Positions 1-8,986 of a stretch of DNA of 52,425 bases are shown here, one piece after another. The translations under genes and the position numbers were made by a program. The stretch is taken from positions 1 to 52,425 of the forward strand of contig JAVBKZ010000077.1 of assembly GCA_031553755.1 (NCBI GenBank). Reading direction: 5' to 3'. Source of the DNA: JAIRVZ01 sp031553755 (lineage in GTDB: Bacteria > Bacteroidota > Bacteroidia > Bacteroidales > Azobacteroidaceae). Under the pieces are notes generated by a model. It saw nothing but the letters and a program-made list of their open reading frames with translations. It searched no databases and had not been told where the DNA came from. The number at the start of each line of letters is the position of its first letter. The first letter of the stretch is position 1.

Positions 1-243
1 AAAATATTTGCCACAATCGGTTTTGCAATAAATGTCGAAAATAGCTTTCCGGTCGGTTTCCCGTTCTCCCAACTGTTCGGTTTTCAGGTAATTGAGGTTG
101 ATGATTTTTCCCTGATCCTGAATCAATTCATTGAGGAAATCAATTAACAACTCTTTGTTAGCTTCCGACCCGAAAATTCGTTTAAATCCGTAATCTGTGA
201 GGGGATTCAGGTATTTTCCTTCTCCTAAAATTAACTCTTCCAT
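1..243 (-). CDS. Rpn/PD-(D/E)XK nuclease family transposase-like protein, N-terminal part (runs off the window)
   Basis: Reading the minus strand from an ATG at 243, the frame stays open to the window edge and gives 81 residues. The opening, with YLNPLTDYGFKRIFG near residues 11-25, is the conserved start of the Rpn / PD-(D/E)XK nuclease family transposase proteins that are abundant and often multicopy in Bacteroidota. A D at about residue 69 (RKAIFDIYC) fits the first acidic position of the nuclease fold. Family members are recombination-promoting nucleases; whether this one is active cannot be judged because the C-terminal half lies outside. A TATTTTTG promoter box lies 53 bp upstream. Confidence 0.75.
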   Translation of the reverse strand, partial: MEELILGEGKYLNPLTDYGFKRIFGSEANKELLIDFLNELIQDQGKIINLNYLKTEQLGERETDRKAIFDIYCKTDCGKYF

Positions 244-295
244 GAAAAATAGATGGTTTTAAATGATTAAAATTTGGTTTGATTAATAACGAGAG

Positions 296-303
296 CAAAA
301 ATA
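296..303 (-). promoter_or_regulatory. Bacteroidota-type -7 box for the Rpn-like gene
   Basis: On the minus strand the sequence reads TATTTTTG, matching TAnnTTTG, 53 bp upstream of the ATG at 243. The rest of the 244-560 gap is AT-rich and shows no convincing gene or RNA. Confidence 0.45.
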
Positions 304-515
304 GAGAAAATTAATGAAAAGGAAATCAACTATTCGATGAAAATTTTTATTCATGCGAATCAGGGGTTGAACTATATATATTAAGATATTCATTGTTTTA
401 AGATATTTAGAGGATACTAAAATTCTCAACTTTCCACTCTCAATTTTCCACTAAAAAATCCCATTGTATTATATAGAGTATAAGGATATTCTATGTTCTG
501 TAAAGAAAAAATCTG

Positions 516-523
516 TACCTTTG
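516..523 (+). promoter_or_regulatory. -7 box upstream of fabD
   Basis: TACCTTTG matches the Bacteroidota -7 consensus TAnnTTTG, 37 bp before the fabD ATG, so the 5' leader would be short. A -33 element is not clear. Confidence 0.55.
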
Positions 524-560
524 CGCCACTTTTATAAACTTCTAATATTTTTTGTAATAT

Positions 561-1430
561 ATGAAAGCATTTGTATTTCCCGGTCAGGGAGCGCAATTTG
601 TCGGAATGGGAAAAGATTTATACGACAACTCTCCCGTGGCTAAAGAAATGTTTGAAAAAGCAAATGAAATTCTAGGATTTCGCATCACTGATTTGATGTT
701 TGAAGGAACAGATGAAGACCTTAGGCAAACAAAAGTTACTCAACCTGCCATTTTCTTGCATTCCGTGATTCTTGCGAAAACAATGGGAGATGATTTCAAA
801 CCCGAAATGGTTGCGGGACATTCCCTTGGCGAATTTTCGGCGTTGGTAGCTTCAGAAGCAATGTCGTTCGAAGATGGTTTGAAATTGGTATACGCTCGTG
901 CGCTTGCCATGCAAAAAGCTTGTGAAGCGGAACCATCCACAATGGCTGCCGTTTTGAATTTAGCGGACGAAAAAGTAGAAGAAATATGCGCGGGAATAAA
1001 TGATGTGGTTGTTCCGGCAAACTACAATTGTCCCGGACAAATCGTTATTTCAGGAAGTATTTCAGGAATAGATACCGCTTGTGAAAAATTGTTGGAAGCA
1101 GGAGCTAAACGCGCGTTGAAACTCAAAGTAGGAGGCGCTTTCCATTCTCCTTTAATGGAACCGGCAAGAGCCGAATTGGCGGAAGCTATCAACAATACAA
1201 AATTTTCAACACCTGTTTGTCAGGTATATCAAAATGTGAGTACAAAAGGAGAAACAAACCCCGAAACCATCAAAATCAATCTGATTGCTCAGTTAACCGC
1301 TCCGGTTAAATGGACCCAATCTGTTCAAAATATGATTACCGATGGAGCTACTTCATTTACCGAACTCGGCCCCGGAAACGTTTTGCAAGGTTTGATTAAG
1401 AAAATCAATCCCAATGTAGAAACAAAATAA
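561..1430 (+). CDS. fabD: Malonyl CoA-acyl carrier protein transacylase
   Basis: FabD moves the malonyl group from CoA to acyl carrier protein in the cytoplasm, feeding type II fatty acid synthesis. The 289-aa protein is normal length. It opens with the FPGQGAQ motif (residues 6-12), carries the nucleophile elbow GHSLGE at 86-91 with Ser88 as the catalytic residue, and the catalytic His195 in GGAFHSPLM. The only sensible start is the ATG at 561, just after a promoter box. It appears to be a single-gene unit, closed by a hairpin at 1463-1507. No other fab genes are nearby. Confidence 0.96.
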   Translation: MKAFVFPGQGAQFVGMGKDLYDNSPVAKEMFEKANEILGFRITDLMFEGTDEDLRQTKVTQPAIFLHSVILAKTMGDDFKPEMVAGHSLGEFSALVASEAMSFEDGLKLVYARALAMQKACEAEPSTMAAVLNLADEKVEEICAGINDVVVPANYNCPGQIVISGSISGIDTACEKLLEAGAKRALKLKVGGAFHSPLMEPARAELAEAINNTKFSTPVCQVYQNVSTKGETNPETIKINLIAQLTAPVKWTQSVQNMITDGATSFTELGPGNVLQGLIKKINPNVETK

Positions 1431-1462
1431 TATCTCACGTTTCGAGATTTATTATTCATCAT

Positions 1463-1507
1463 AAAATCTGTTAGTTGGCCTTGTATTAAAGCCGATTGAC
1501 AGATTTT
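1463..1507 (+). terminator. Hairpin terminator after fabD
   Basis: AAAATCTGT at 1463-1471 pairs with ACAGATTTT at 1499-1507. An inner pairing of TTGGC with GCCGA extends the stem, and a T-rich stretch follows. A weaker hairpin (ATCTC/GAGAT, 1432-1448) lies just after the stop codon. Confidence 0.6.
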
Positions 1508-1534
1508 TATTTAAATAATTCAAGTTGCATTTAC

Positions 1535-1581
1535 CAATACCAAAGGTATTGCATGTTTATAACATTGAATCCTTCGGATTC
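1535..1581. repeat. Two small intergenic hairpins
   Basis: CAATACC/GGTATTG (1535-1551) and GAATCC/GGATTC (1567-1581) are short perfect palindromic stems with 3-nt loops in the gap between fabD and the SDR gene. A similar GAATCC..GGATTC stem lies between apt and uvrC near 45583-45597. Function unknown; they may be remnants of a dispersed element. Confidence 0.4.
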
Positions 1582-1677
1582 TATTTGAATAAAATTATTT
1601 TCAATATAATACATTAGAGTGTAAACTAAGAATTCAAAAAGTTTGCACGCTTTTTTCGTGCTTATTTCAATTATTTA

Positions 1678-1685
1678 TATCTTTG
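1678..1685 (+). promoter_or_regulatory. -7 box upstream of the mannonate genes
   Basis: TATCTTTG matches TAnnTTTG, 44 bp before the SDR start codon. It should drive the SDR gene and uxuA as one transcript. Confidence 0.55.
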
Positions 1686-1729
1686 TGTCTTATCCCTAAT
1701 GAAATTTTAATTTTTATAATCATTTAATC

Positions 1730-2542
1730 ATGAAGAATTTATTTTCAGTACGAGACAAAGTAATTATTATTACCGGAGGTTCAGGAATTTTAGGAACTTC
1801 GATGGTACATCATTTTGCCGAACAAGGAGCTAAAGTAGTAGTCCTTGACAGAAATGAGGATGCAGGAAAAGCTTTATGCGATTCTGTGTGCGCAAACGGA
1901 GGACATGCATTTTTTCTTTACACTGATGTTTTAAGCAAAGAAGTATTGGAAAAAAACTACGCCGACATCATGGCGAAATATGGCCGAATTGATGTTTTAA
2001 TCAATGGAGCCGGAGGAAATATGCCAGGAGCTACGATTGCACCCGATAAAACTATTTTCGATTTAGAAGTTGATGCTTTCAAGAAAGTGGTTGATCTGAA
2101 TCTTTTCGGAACGATTCTTCCTTCTATGGTATTTTCAAAAGCGATGGCAGAGCAAAAGCAAGGAGTCATCATCAATATTGCTTCCGAATCAGCCATTCGT
2201 CCTTTGACTCGTGTCGCGGGATATGGAACAGCCAAAGCTGCGGTTGTGAACTTTACCAAATATTTGGCTGGAGAATTAGCAATTAAGTTCGGTGAAGGAT
2301 TACGTGTAAACGCCATTGCTCCCGGATTTTTCCTAACCGAACAAAACCGCACATTACTTACAAACCCTGATGGTTCATTGACCGACAGGTCGAAAGTTAT
2401 TCTCTCTCATACACCTTTCAACCGTTTCGGAGAACCCGAAGAATTATTGGGAACATTGCAATGGTTGGCAAGTGACGCTTCTAAATTCGTTACAGGAACT
2501 TTGACCGTTATTGATGGGGGTTTTGACGCGTTTTCTATTTAA
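1730..2542 (+). CDS. SDR-family D-mannonate oxidoreductase (fructuronate reductase type)
   Basis: This 270-aa short-chain dehydrogenase has the NAD(P)-binding motif TGGSGILG (residues 15-22), an Asp at 40 after beta-2 that favours NAD(H), NGAGG at 92-96, a Ser in NIASES (149-154) and the catalytic pair YGTAK with Tyr165 and Lys169. Because uxuA follows 36 bp later, the likely role is the cytoplasmic interconversion of fructuronate and D-mannonate in glucuronate breakdown; this role rests on context. SDR enzymes commonly replace the classical UxuB in this position in Bacteroidales. Gluconate 5-dehydrogenase-like activity is the main alternative. Confidence 0.85.
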   Translation: MKNLFSVRDKVIIITGGSGILGTSMVHHFAEQGAKVVVLDRNEDAGKALCDSVCANGGHAFFLYTDVLSKEVLEKNYADIMAKYGRIDVLINGAGGNMPGATIAPDKTIFDLEVDAFKKVVDLNLFGTILPSMVFSKAMAEQKQGVIINIASESAIRPLTRVAGYGTAKAAVVNFTKYLAGELAIKFGEGLRVNAIAPGFFLTEQNRTLLTNPDGSLTDRSKVILSHTPFNRFGEPEELLGTLQWLASDASKFVTGTLTVIDGGFDAFSI

Positions 2543-2578
2543 CTTCCTCTAACTTTTTAATTCTTAAAAACAAAAATT

Positions 2579-3754
2579 ATGTACTTATGTGAACAAACAT
2601 GGCGTTGGTATGGCCCGAATGATCCGGTTGGATTGTGGGATATCCGTCAAGCAGGAGTTACCGGAGTTGTAACGGCTTTGCATCATATTCCGAACGGAGA
2701 AGTTTGGACCGTTGAAGAAATCGAAAAAAGAAAAGCGGAACTGGCAGAAGCCGGATTACGTTGGTCGGTGGTTGAAAGCGTTCCTGTTCATGAACACATC
2801 AAAACCCAAACAGGCGATTTTCAGAAATATATAAACAATTACAAAGAAAGTTTAAGAAATCTGTCGAAATCCGGAGTAACGATTGTTACTTACAATTTCA
2901 TGCCGGTATTGGATTGGACCCGTACTGATTTGGCTTATACGATGCCCGATGGTTCTAAGGCTTTGCGTTTCGAACGTGCCGCTTTCATTGCATTCGATTT
3001 ATTCATATTGAAACGTCCTGGAGCCGAAAAGGAATACTCTGAAGCCGAGATTGCTAAGGCAAAAGCCCGTTTTGAACAAATGAGCGAAGACGACAAAAAA
3101 CTGTTGACACGCAACATGATTGCCGGACTTCCCGGTTCGGAAGAAAGTTTTACTGTCGAACAATTTCAACAAGCCTTAGACCGCTATAAAGATGTCAATG
3201 CTGAAAAATTACGTCAGAATTTGATTTACTTTTTGAGCGAAATCACTCCAGTTGCCGATGCGTGTGGTATTAAGTTGGTGATTCACCCTGACGATCCTCC
3301 CTACCCTATTTTAGGATTACCTCGTATTTTGAGTACTGCAGATGATGTTCGTAAATTAATAGCCGCTGTTCCTAACGAATCAAACGGATTGTGTTTGTGT
3401 ACAGGTTCTTTCGGAGTACGTAGCGACAACGAATTAGCTAACATGTTGATTGAATTCGGAGACCGCGTAAATTTTGTTCATTTCCGTAGTACGAAAAGAA
3501 ACGAAGACGGAGATTTCTACGAAGATAACCATCTCGAAGGAGATGTTGATATGTATGGAGTAATGAAAGCGCTCCTTGAGCTTCAAAAGAGGCGTAAAAC
3601 ATCTATTCCAATGCGTCCCGACCACGGACATCAAATGATTGATGATTTGAAAAAGAAAACCAATCCGGGTTATTCTTGCATCGGACGTTTGAGAGGAATC
3701 GCGGAACTTCGCGGCCTTGAAATGGGAATAGCCAAGAGTCTGTTTAAAGATTGA
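2579..3754 (+). CDS. uxuA: Mannonate dehydratase
   Basis: UxuA dehydrates D-mannonate to 2-keto-3-deoxygluconate in the glucuronate pathway. The 391-aa protein matches the family length and starts with the characteristic YLCEQTWRWYGPNDPV (residues 2-17). Metal-binding elements are visible: HPDDPP around residues 237-242, CLCTGSFG near 274-281, HFRSTKR near 302-308 and MRPDHGHQM near 344-352. It is the second gene of the mannonate operon and ends at a long inverted repeat shared with the convergent cydB. The gene for 2-keto-3-deoxygluconate kinase is not in the window. Confidence 0.95.
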   Translation: MYLCEQTWRWYGPNDPVGLWDIRQAGVTGVVTALHHIPNGEVWTVEEIEKRKAELAEAGLRWSVVESVPVHEHIKTQTGDFQKYINNYKESLRNLSKSGVTIVTYNFMPVLDWTRTDLAYTMPDGSKALRFERAAFIAFDLFILKRPGAEKEYSEAEIAKAKARFEQMSEDDKKLLTRNMIAGLPGSEESFTVEQFQQALDRYKDVNAEKLRQNLIYFLSEITPVADACGIKLVIHPDDPPYPILGLPRILSTADDVRKLIAAVPNESNGLCLCTGSFGVRSDNELANMLIEFGDRVNFVHFRSTKRNEDGDFYEDNHLEGDVDMYGVMKALLELQKRRKTSIPMRPDHGHQMIDDLKKKTNPGYSCIGRLRGIAELRGLEMGIAKSLFKD

Positions 3755-3767
3755 TATTTAAACTAAA

Positions 3768-3848
3768 AATACGGATAATATAGATTTTGATTTGTCAAAA
3801 TGTTGATTTTCAGCGTAAATAAAATTTGAAATCAGTATTATCCGTATT
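3768..3848. terminator. 13-bp-arm inverted repeat between convergent uxuA and cydB
   Basis: AATACGGATAATA (3768-3780) is the exact reverse complement of TATTATCCGTATT (3836-3848), with a 55-nt spacer. It probably ends both convergent transcripts. The arm and spacer (ATAGATTT...TGATTTTCA) resemble intergenic elements at 18300 and 49274, so it may be one copy of a dispersed hairpin family. Confidence 0.55.
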
Positions 3849-3850
3849 CT

Positions 3851-4993
3851 TCAATACCCATGTCCATCGTCTATATCTTCCGATTTGATTTTTCCTCTGT
3901 CTAAAGCTTTCCATACGTACCAAATATACGCAAAAACAAACGGAATCATCAAAGAAACGACCGACATCACTTTCAATGTAAATATTCCTGAAGAACTGTT
4001 GGCTATCGTCAGGGAACTTTGCATATCTGTCATAGACGGATAATATGCCGTATGGTTAAATCCGGCGATAGCTAATAAAGAGAATACCGTTAAAACTGTT
4101 CCAACTCCGGAAAACCAGATTCCTGTTGTAAATTTATTCGAAAAAATACTATGTATAAATCCATACAATACCATAACAACTCCTGCCAATAACAACACCG
4201 CGAACCAAGGTATTTCTATCAAATTATGTAGATATTTCAATGGTTCGACGCTTACAATTCCGCTTTCCGGATTTACAACATAACCTTCTTTAACAAGTAT
4301 TTTTATCAAATATGGTAAGAAAAAAACGAGAAACGCGATCGCGTTCGAAAACAATTTTTTTCGTGAATTATTTCTAATAGTTTCATCGTCAATCGCGTTG
4401 ATAAAATATAAACAAGCTAAACTTCGGGATAAGAAAAATACGGCGGAACCAAGCGTCAGGTTCCAAATATTTCCTAAAGCTTCCAGACCGTGTAACGGAT
4501 TTTGCCATGAAGAAATTACCGGCATTGATATTCCTGTTATATTTGCTTTATTGACAGTAAATTCAGCTCCCATAAAAAAGGTAGAAACCGCGACACCCAA
4601 TAATACCGGGCCTAATAGTCCATTTAGAAACAGAAAAAATTGATAAGATGCTTTCCCTAATAAATTTCCTTTTTTCGTGATAAATTCATACGAAACCGCT
4701 TGTAATATAAAGCTGAAAAGAATGAGCATCCACAACCAATACGCGCCTCCGAAACTCGTGGAATAAAATAATGGGAAAGAAGCGAAAAAAGCGCCACCAA
4801 ACGTAACAAGAGTTGTAAATGTCAGTTCCCATTTTTTAGAAAGGGAAAGGAGTATCATACCGTGATGCTTATTTTCTTTTCCTAAAGAATATATCAACGA
4901 CTGTCCTCCCTGAACAAAAAGCAGGAATACCAATATTCCTCCTAACAAGGAAACAATAATCCACCAATAATGTTGATAAAATGAATAGTCCAT
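3851..4993 (-). CDS. cydB: Cytochrome bd oxidase subunit II
   Basis: CydB is the structural partner of CydA in the bd-type quinol oxidase of the inner membrane, which reduces oxygen with high affinity. The 380-aa protein is highly hydrophobic with about eight predicted membrane segments and begins with the typical YQHYWWIIVSLLGGILVFLLF region. It follows cydA by 69 bp in the same direction, so the two form an operon, probably started ahead of the M48 protease gene. I see no short CydX-like ORF between them. A bd oxidase fits a mainly anaerobic, nanaerobe-like lifestyle in this group. Confidence 0.92.
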   Translation of the reverse strand: MDYSFYQHYWWIIVSLLGGILVFLLFVQGGQSLIYSLGKENKHHGMILLSLSKKWELTFTTLVTFGGAFFASFPLFYSTSFGGAYWLWMLILFSFILQAVSYEFITKKGNLLGKASYQFFLFLNGLLGPVLLGVAVSTFFMGAEFTVNKANITGISMPVISSWQNPLHGLEALGNIWNLTLGSAVFFLSRSLACLYFINAIDDETIRNNSRKKLFSNAIAFLVFFLPYLIKILVKEGYVVNPESGIVSVEPLKYLHNLIEIPWFAVLLLAGVVMVLYGFIHSIFSNKFTTGIWFSGVGTVLTVFSLLAIAGFNHTAYYPSMTDMQSSLTIANSSSGIFTLKVMSVVSLMIPFVFAYIWYVWKALDRGKIKSEDIDDGHGY

Positions 4994-5062
4994 AAATGTT
5001 TGAAATTAAATAATGAAGAGAATGAAAGAAATGAAAATTTAATCATTTCATTACTTTTATTT

Positions 5063-6622
5063 TTAATCATTTTCATTTTTTAAGTCTTCCGGCCCTTGTT
5101 TAATTTGTTTTGTCATAATCCTTATTTCAGCAGCCAATAGAACCGTAAATAAAATAAGGAAAATAAAAAATGTCAGTTTAACGGAAGAAACGTTGAGATT
5201 CGAAATCGCGGCTTGTACGGGCAAAATATCTTGTATTGTCCAAGGCTGACGTCCAAATTCAGCTACGATCCATCCTGCTTGTGAAGTAATATACGACAAT
5301 GGTATCGACCATAAACAAATATATTGCAGCCAACGCGCCTTTTCTAATTTTTTATTTTGATTAAAGAACCACGTAACAGCGAAAAGCACAATAAAATATC
5401 CGGCTAAAATAACCATGATATGAAATGAATAAAATACCAAAGGAATATTAGGAACGAGATCTTCAGGAGAATCGAAATATCCATAACCAAAATATTTGAA
5501 ATTTTCGTCTAACTCACGCTTGGAACTAATTAGTTTCACCTCATTTTTTTCCTCTTTGGCTTTTCTATATTCGGATAACGCGTCGATCGCCACGCGTCCT
5601 TTTTCCATTTTATCTACAGCCGATAGCGCTTTCCCATTGTGTGTATCATAACCTCCTTCAATTAATTCCTGTATTCCGGGAACATATCCGTCTTTATCTC
5701 TTTCCGCAAAAAAAGAAAGTAAGTATGGAATTTTTATTTTGAAAAGAAACGGATCTTCGCCATCAGCGTACGATTTTTTTTCCGGATTTAATATTCCAAA
5801 AGCAACTAATCCGACCCCGTTGCCTCCTTCGTACAAACCTTCCATAGCGGCTAATTTCATAGGTTGTTTTTGCGCGACCTGATATGCCGAACCGTCTCCG
5901 GTCCACGCCGAAAACAAAATACCAACGATACCAACGATAGTCGCTATTTTAATACTGTCTGTAGCGAAAACCAATTCCCTTTTTTTGAGCAAGAACCAAC
6001 AAGAAATTCCAACTACAAAAGCTGCTCCAAGCATCCATCCTGAAAGGACGGTATGCAAAAATTTGTTGATTGCTACGGGCGACAATAAAACAGCCCAGAA
6101 ATCGATCATTTCATTGCGTACTGTATCAGGATTGAATCGCATCCCTACCGGATTTTGCATCCAAGCGTTCGCCACCAATATCCAAAGGGCGGACAATGTA
6201 GCTCCTAAAAACACCAACCACGTAGAAGCTAAATGGAAACCTTTGCTCACTTTGTTCCACCCGAAAAACATGACGGCGATGAAAGTCGCTTCCATAAAGA
6301 AAGCCATAATTCCTTCAATCGCCAATGGCGCTCCGAAAATATCTCCCACAAACCAACTGTAGTTCGACCAATTTGTACCAAATTCAAATTCAAGTATAAT
6401 TCCTGTCGCGATACCTATGGCAAAGTTAATACCGAAGAGTTTCATCCAGAATTTGGTGGTTCTTTTCCATTTTAAATCACCGGTACGGTAAAAAATCGTT
6501 TCCATGATCGACATAATCAATCCTAATCCCAAAGTAAGCGGGACAAATAGCCAGTGATACATGGCTGTAAGCGCAAATTGCGCTCTTGACCAATCAATTA
6601 GAGAAGCATTGATTTCATTCAT
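5063..6622 (-). CDS. cydA: Cytochrome bd oxidase subunit I
   Basis: CydA carries the haems and the quinol site of cytochrome bd oxidase. I place the start at the ATG at 6622 (519 aa): the protein then opens with MNEINASLIDWSRAQFALTA as in homologues, whereas the longer frame to 6739 would add 39 unrelated residues and overlap the M48 gene. His23 in TAMYHW corresponds to the haem b595 ligand; EFGTNW, the GEDP-type quinol region (YADGEDPF) and GWIVAEFGRQPW are visible. Seven to nine membrane segments are apparent. It lies 37 bp after the M48 gene. Confidence 0.94.
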   Translation of the reverse strand: MNEINASLIDWSRAQFALTAMYHWLFVPLTLGLGLIMSIMETIFYRTGDLKWKRTTKFWMKLFGINFAIGIATGIILEFEFGTNWSNYSWFVGDIFGAPLAIEGIMAFFMEATFIAVMFFGWNKVSKGFHLASTWLVFLGATLSALWILVANAWMQNPVGMRFNPDTVRNEMIDFWAVLLSPVAINKFLHTVLSGWMLGAAFVVGISCWFLLKKRELVFATDSIKIATIVGIVGILFSAWTGDGSAYQVAQKQPMKLAAMEGLYEGGNGVGLVAFGILNPEKKSYADGEDPFLFKIKIPYLLSFFAERDKDGYVPGIQELIEGGYDTHNGKALSAVDKMEKGRVAIDALSEYRKAKEEKNEVKLISSKRELDENFKYFGYGYFDSPEDLVPNIPLVFYSFHIMVILAGYFIVLFAVTWFFNQNKKLEKARWLQYICLWSIPLSYITSQAGWIVAEFGRQPWTIQDILPVQAAISNLNVSSVKLTFFIFLILFTVLLAAEIRIMTKQIKQGPEDLKNEND

Positions 6623-6659
6623 AAAGGATGCCTGTTTATAAGTTCTCCGGATACAGAGT

Positions 6660-7520
6660 TTAGAATTTCCACTTATTATCCGTTTTCGTGTTATTCGCGG
6701 GAGTTGTAGGAGTTGTAGAGTTAATACCTTTAGTGGCATTATAATATTCCATAGCTTCCGGCAAATGTTTCTGAATCTCAGATACCCGATTTTCGTCTGA
6801 AGGGTGAGTACTCATAAACTCAGGAACAGCAGCTCCTTGCGTAGCCATTCTTTGCCAAAATGGGATTGCCGCGTTCGGATTATATCCGGCAATCGCCATG
6901 AATATCAATCCTAAATAATCGGCTTCATGTTCCTGTTTGCGGGAAAATGGTAACATAACTCCATATTGCGCTCCTAAACCAAACACTGTATTTCCGATTG
7001 TTTGAACGGCCGATGAAGATTTGCTCAATAATCCTCCTACGGCTGCGGCTCCATATTGTGCGGCGACTTGTTGAGACATACGTTCATTGGCGTGTTTCGC
7101 TATAGCGTGAGAAACTTCATGTCCTAACACAACCGCTAAACCGGCTTCATCTTGTGTATAGGGAAGGATTCCGTCATAAACTACTATTTTCCCACCTGGC
7201 ATACAAAAAGCGTTTACCTGATTTTCCGTTATCAAATTAAATTCCCAAACATATCCGTCTAATAATGATTCTTGCCCAGCGGCTTTATAGTATGTTTTTA
7301 CCGCGTTGGCAATATTGGTTCCGACTTTCACGACTAATGCCGTATTTTTTTTATCGGTCGATACTTTGGCCGTTTTGATATAGCTGCTATATTCCTGTAA
7401 ACTCAGGCTTAATACTTCCTGATCAGAAACCAACGATAACTGAGAACGTCCTGTATGTGGAACACTGGTACACGCGAACATTAAAATCGGAAAACAAATA
7501 AAAGCTACTAACTTTTTCAT
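6660..7520 (-). CDS. M48-family metalloprotease lipoprotein
   Basis: A 286-aa zinc peptidase exported as a lipoprotein: residues 1-17 form a signal ending in LMFAC with Cys17 as the lipidation site. The M48 catalytic motif is GHEVSH (His134, Glu135, His138), and EHEAD at 197-201 supplies the third zinc ligand. This BepA/LoiP/YggG-like type is usually a periplasmic or outer-membrane quality-control protease. It is the first gene of a run with cydA and cydB, which may only reflect transcription together. The low-complexity tail rich in Thr/Asn (NSTTPTTPANNTK) is unusual but unremarkable. Confidence 0.9.
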   Translation of the reverse strand: MKKLVAFICFPILMFACTSVPHTGRSQLSLVSDQEVLSLSLQEYSSYIKTAKVSTDKKNTALVVKVGTNIANAVKTYYKAAGQESLLDGYVWEFNLITENQVNAFCMPGGKIVVYDGILPYTQDEAGLAVVLGHEVSHAIAKHANERMSQQVAAQYGAAAVGGLLSKSSSAVQTIGNTVFGLGAQYGVMLPFSRKQEHEADYLGLIFMAIAGYNPNAAIPFWQRMATQGAAVPEFMSTHPSDENRVSEIQKHLPEAMEYYNATKGINSTTPTTPANNTKTDNKWKF

Positions 7521-7562
7521 AAAAATGTAATTTTACCTATTAATCTATATGTTTATTTTTGA

Positions 7563-7570
7563 CAAAAATA
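7563..7570 (-). promoter_or_regulatory. -7 box upstream of the M48-cydA-cydB run
   Basis: The minus strand reads TATTTTTG, 42 bp before the M48 start codon; matches TAnnTTTG. Confidence 0.5.
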
Positions 7571-7635
7571 AGCATTTTTTTTACACATATCTCCTTAACA
7601 GGAAAACAGATAAAATATGAAATTGTTTAAATTAA

Positions 7636-8829
7636 TTAATCACGAAACGAATTTGTTTTCAAAAACTCCATAATATTCGCGGGAGGACGTTTATTCATCA
7701 ATTCTTCTTTCATAAAATCCATATAAGGAGCCACATGATTGAAGAATTTATAATAACCTTCGCATAAATAATTTAAACCCGGTTCTCCGTCCGAAGTACT
7801 TATGATTCGGTTTTTAGGACATTCTCCATTACAAGCAAAAAGAAATTCACATTGGCGACATTGTTCAGGTAAAGCATCAAACTTGTTGGCTCCGAATTTC
7901 ATTTGTTTCGGTGAATACATCATTCCGGTTAAGGTTTGAGAATAAATATTTCCAAGCTTGTATTCCGGAAAAACAAAATGGTCGCATGCGTATACATCGC
8001 CATTAAACTCCATTACTCCTGCATGTCCGCAAGTTTTTGCAAGAATACATGTTCCCGGTTTTTCCCCTATCCAATTGGCAAGCGTAGAATCGAAATATTG
8101 GATATAAAATTCTCCCACATCGTTTCTTACCCATTCATCAAAAATAGTAATCAGGAAATCGCCCCATTTTCCGGAAGGGACATTCCAAGATGCCAAATTT
8201 CCGTTAGGCAATCGTTCCACAATAGGTGCGAATTGGATATAACGGGTATCTATTTCTTTAAAAAAACGATAGAATTCAAGCGGATAATCCACATTATAGT
8301 CATTTACAACACCCATCACATTAAACTCAACTCCGTGTTTTTTCAGAAGGCTAATTCCACGCATCACCTGTACGAAACTGGGACGTCCATCGGCAGTTCT
8401 ACGATAAACATCGTGGCAATGTTGAGGCCCATCAATAGAAATTCCTATCAGGAAATTATTGTCTTTGAAAAATTTACACCAATCGTCATTCAACAACGTA
8501 CCGTTTGTTTGTAAACAATTATCAATTTGACGTCCTTTCCCATATTTGCGTTGAAGTTCTAACGCTTTCTTATAAAAATCAATGTTTCGCATCAATGTTT
8601 CTCCACCATGCCATGTAAACAAAACTTGCGACATCGTTTGGGATTCCAAATATTGCCGGATAAATTCCTCCAGGATAACATCGGTCATCACATAGCGTTT
8701 TTCGTCAGGATATAATCCTTTTTTATCCAAATAATAACAATATTTGCATCGAAGATTACAGATTGCGCCAATAGGCTTTAGCATTACGTATAACGGATTT
8801 GCGAAAGGAGAAATATAAGTTGAATTCAT
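7636..8829 (-). CDS. Anaerobic sulfatase-maturating enzyme (radical SAM, SPASM)
   Basis: Members of this family oxidise an active-site Cys or Ser of sulfatases to formylglycine under anaerobic conditions. The radical SAM motif CNLRCKYC lies at residues 24-31 of a 397-aa protein, and the C-terminal SPASM domain shows the Cys clusters CGHAG...CDHFVFP and CRQCEFLFACNGECPKNR for two auxiliary clusters. I chose the ATG at 8829 because a TAATTTTG promoter box at 8851-8858 overlaps the longer start and the protein then begins as homologues do. No sulfatase is in this window, so its substrates must be encoded elsewhere. A peptide-modifying relative is less likely. Confidence 0.9.
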   Translation of the reverse strand: MNSTYISPFANPLYVMLKPIGAICNLRCKYCYYLDKKGLYPDEKRYVMTDVILEEFIRQYLESQTMSQVLFTWHGGETLMRNIDFYKKALELQRKYGKGRQIDNCLQTNGTLLNDDWCKFFKDNNFLIGISIDGPQHCHDVYRRTADGRPSFVQVMRGISLLKKHGVEFNVMGVVNDYNVDYPLEFYRFFKEIDTRYIQFAPIVERLPNGNLASWNVPSGKWGDFLITIFDEWVRNDVGEFYIQYFDSTLANWIGEKPGTCILAKTCGHAGVMEFNGDVYACDHFVFPEYKLGNIYSQTLTGMMYSPKQMKFGANKFDALPEQCRQCEFLFACNGECPKNRIISTSDGEPGLNYLCEGYYKFFNHVAPYMDFMKEELMNKRPPANIMEFLKTNSFRD

Positions 8830-8850
8830 TACCATACAAATTTTACAAAC

Positions 8851-8858
8851 CAAAATTA
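8851..8858 (-). promoter_or_regulatory. -7 box upstream of the radical SAM maturase
   Basis: The minus strand reads TAATTTTG. It lies 22 bp before the ATG at 8829 and overlaps an alternative upstream start, which argues against that start. Confidence 0.45.
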
Positions 8859-8947
8859 ATGATATTTTTTTACAAATAAATTTTTTAAGTTTATATATAA
8901 GGATTAAAAATAATAATACATTTTATTCTTCGTGTTAATAAATTGTA

Positions 8948-8986
8948 TATTTTTGCATGATTTTTGTATAAATATTCATTATGAAT
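8948..8986 (+). promoter_or_regulatory. argR promoter with palindrome over the start codon
   Basis: TATTTTTG at 8948-8955 matches the -7 consensus. The palindrome ATTCATTATGAAT at 8974-8986 covers the argR start codon. ARG boxes are built from TGAAT and ATTCA halves; here they occur in the opposite arrangement, so an autoregulatory site is only a guess. Confidence 0.4.

Noticed and set aside
6623..6739. N-terminal extension of cydA
   Set aside because: It overlaps the end of the M48 gene and adds residues foreign to CydA; the ATG at 6622 gives the conserved start.
7936..8514. Long plus-strand frame opposite the radical SAM gene
   Set aside because: It is the antisense shadow of a strongly conserved gene and its protein has no recognisable features.
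8974..8986. ARG box at the argR start
   Set aside because: The half-sites are in the opposite arrangement to the known TGAAT..ATTCA box, so I list it only as a palindrome.
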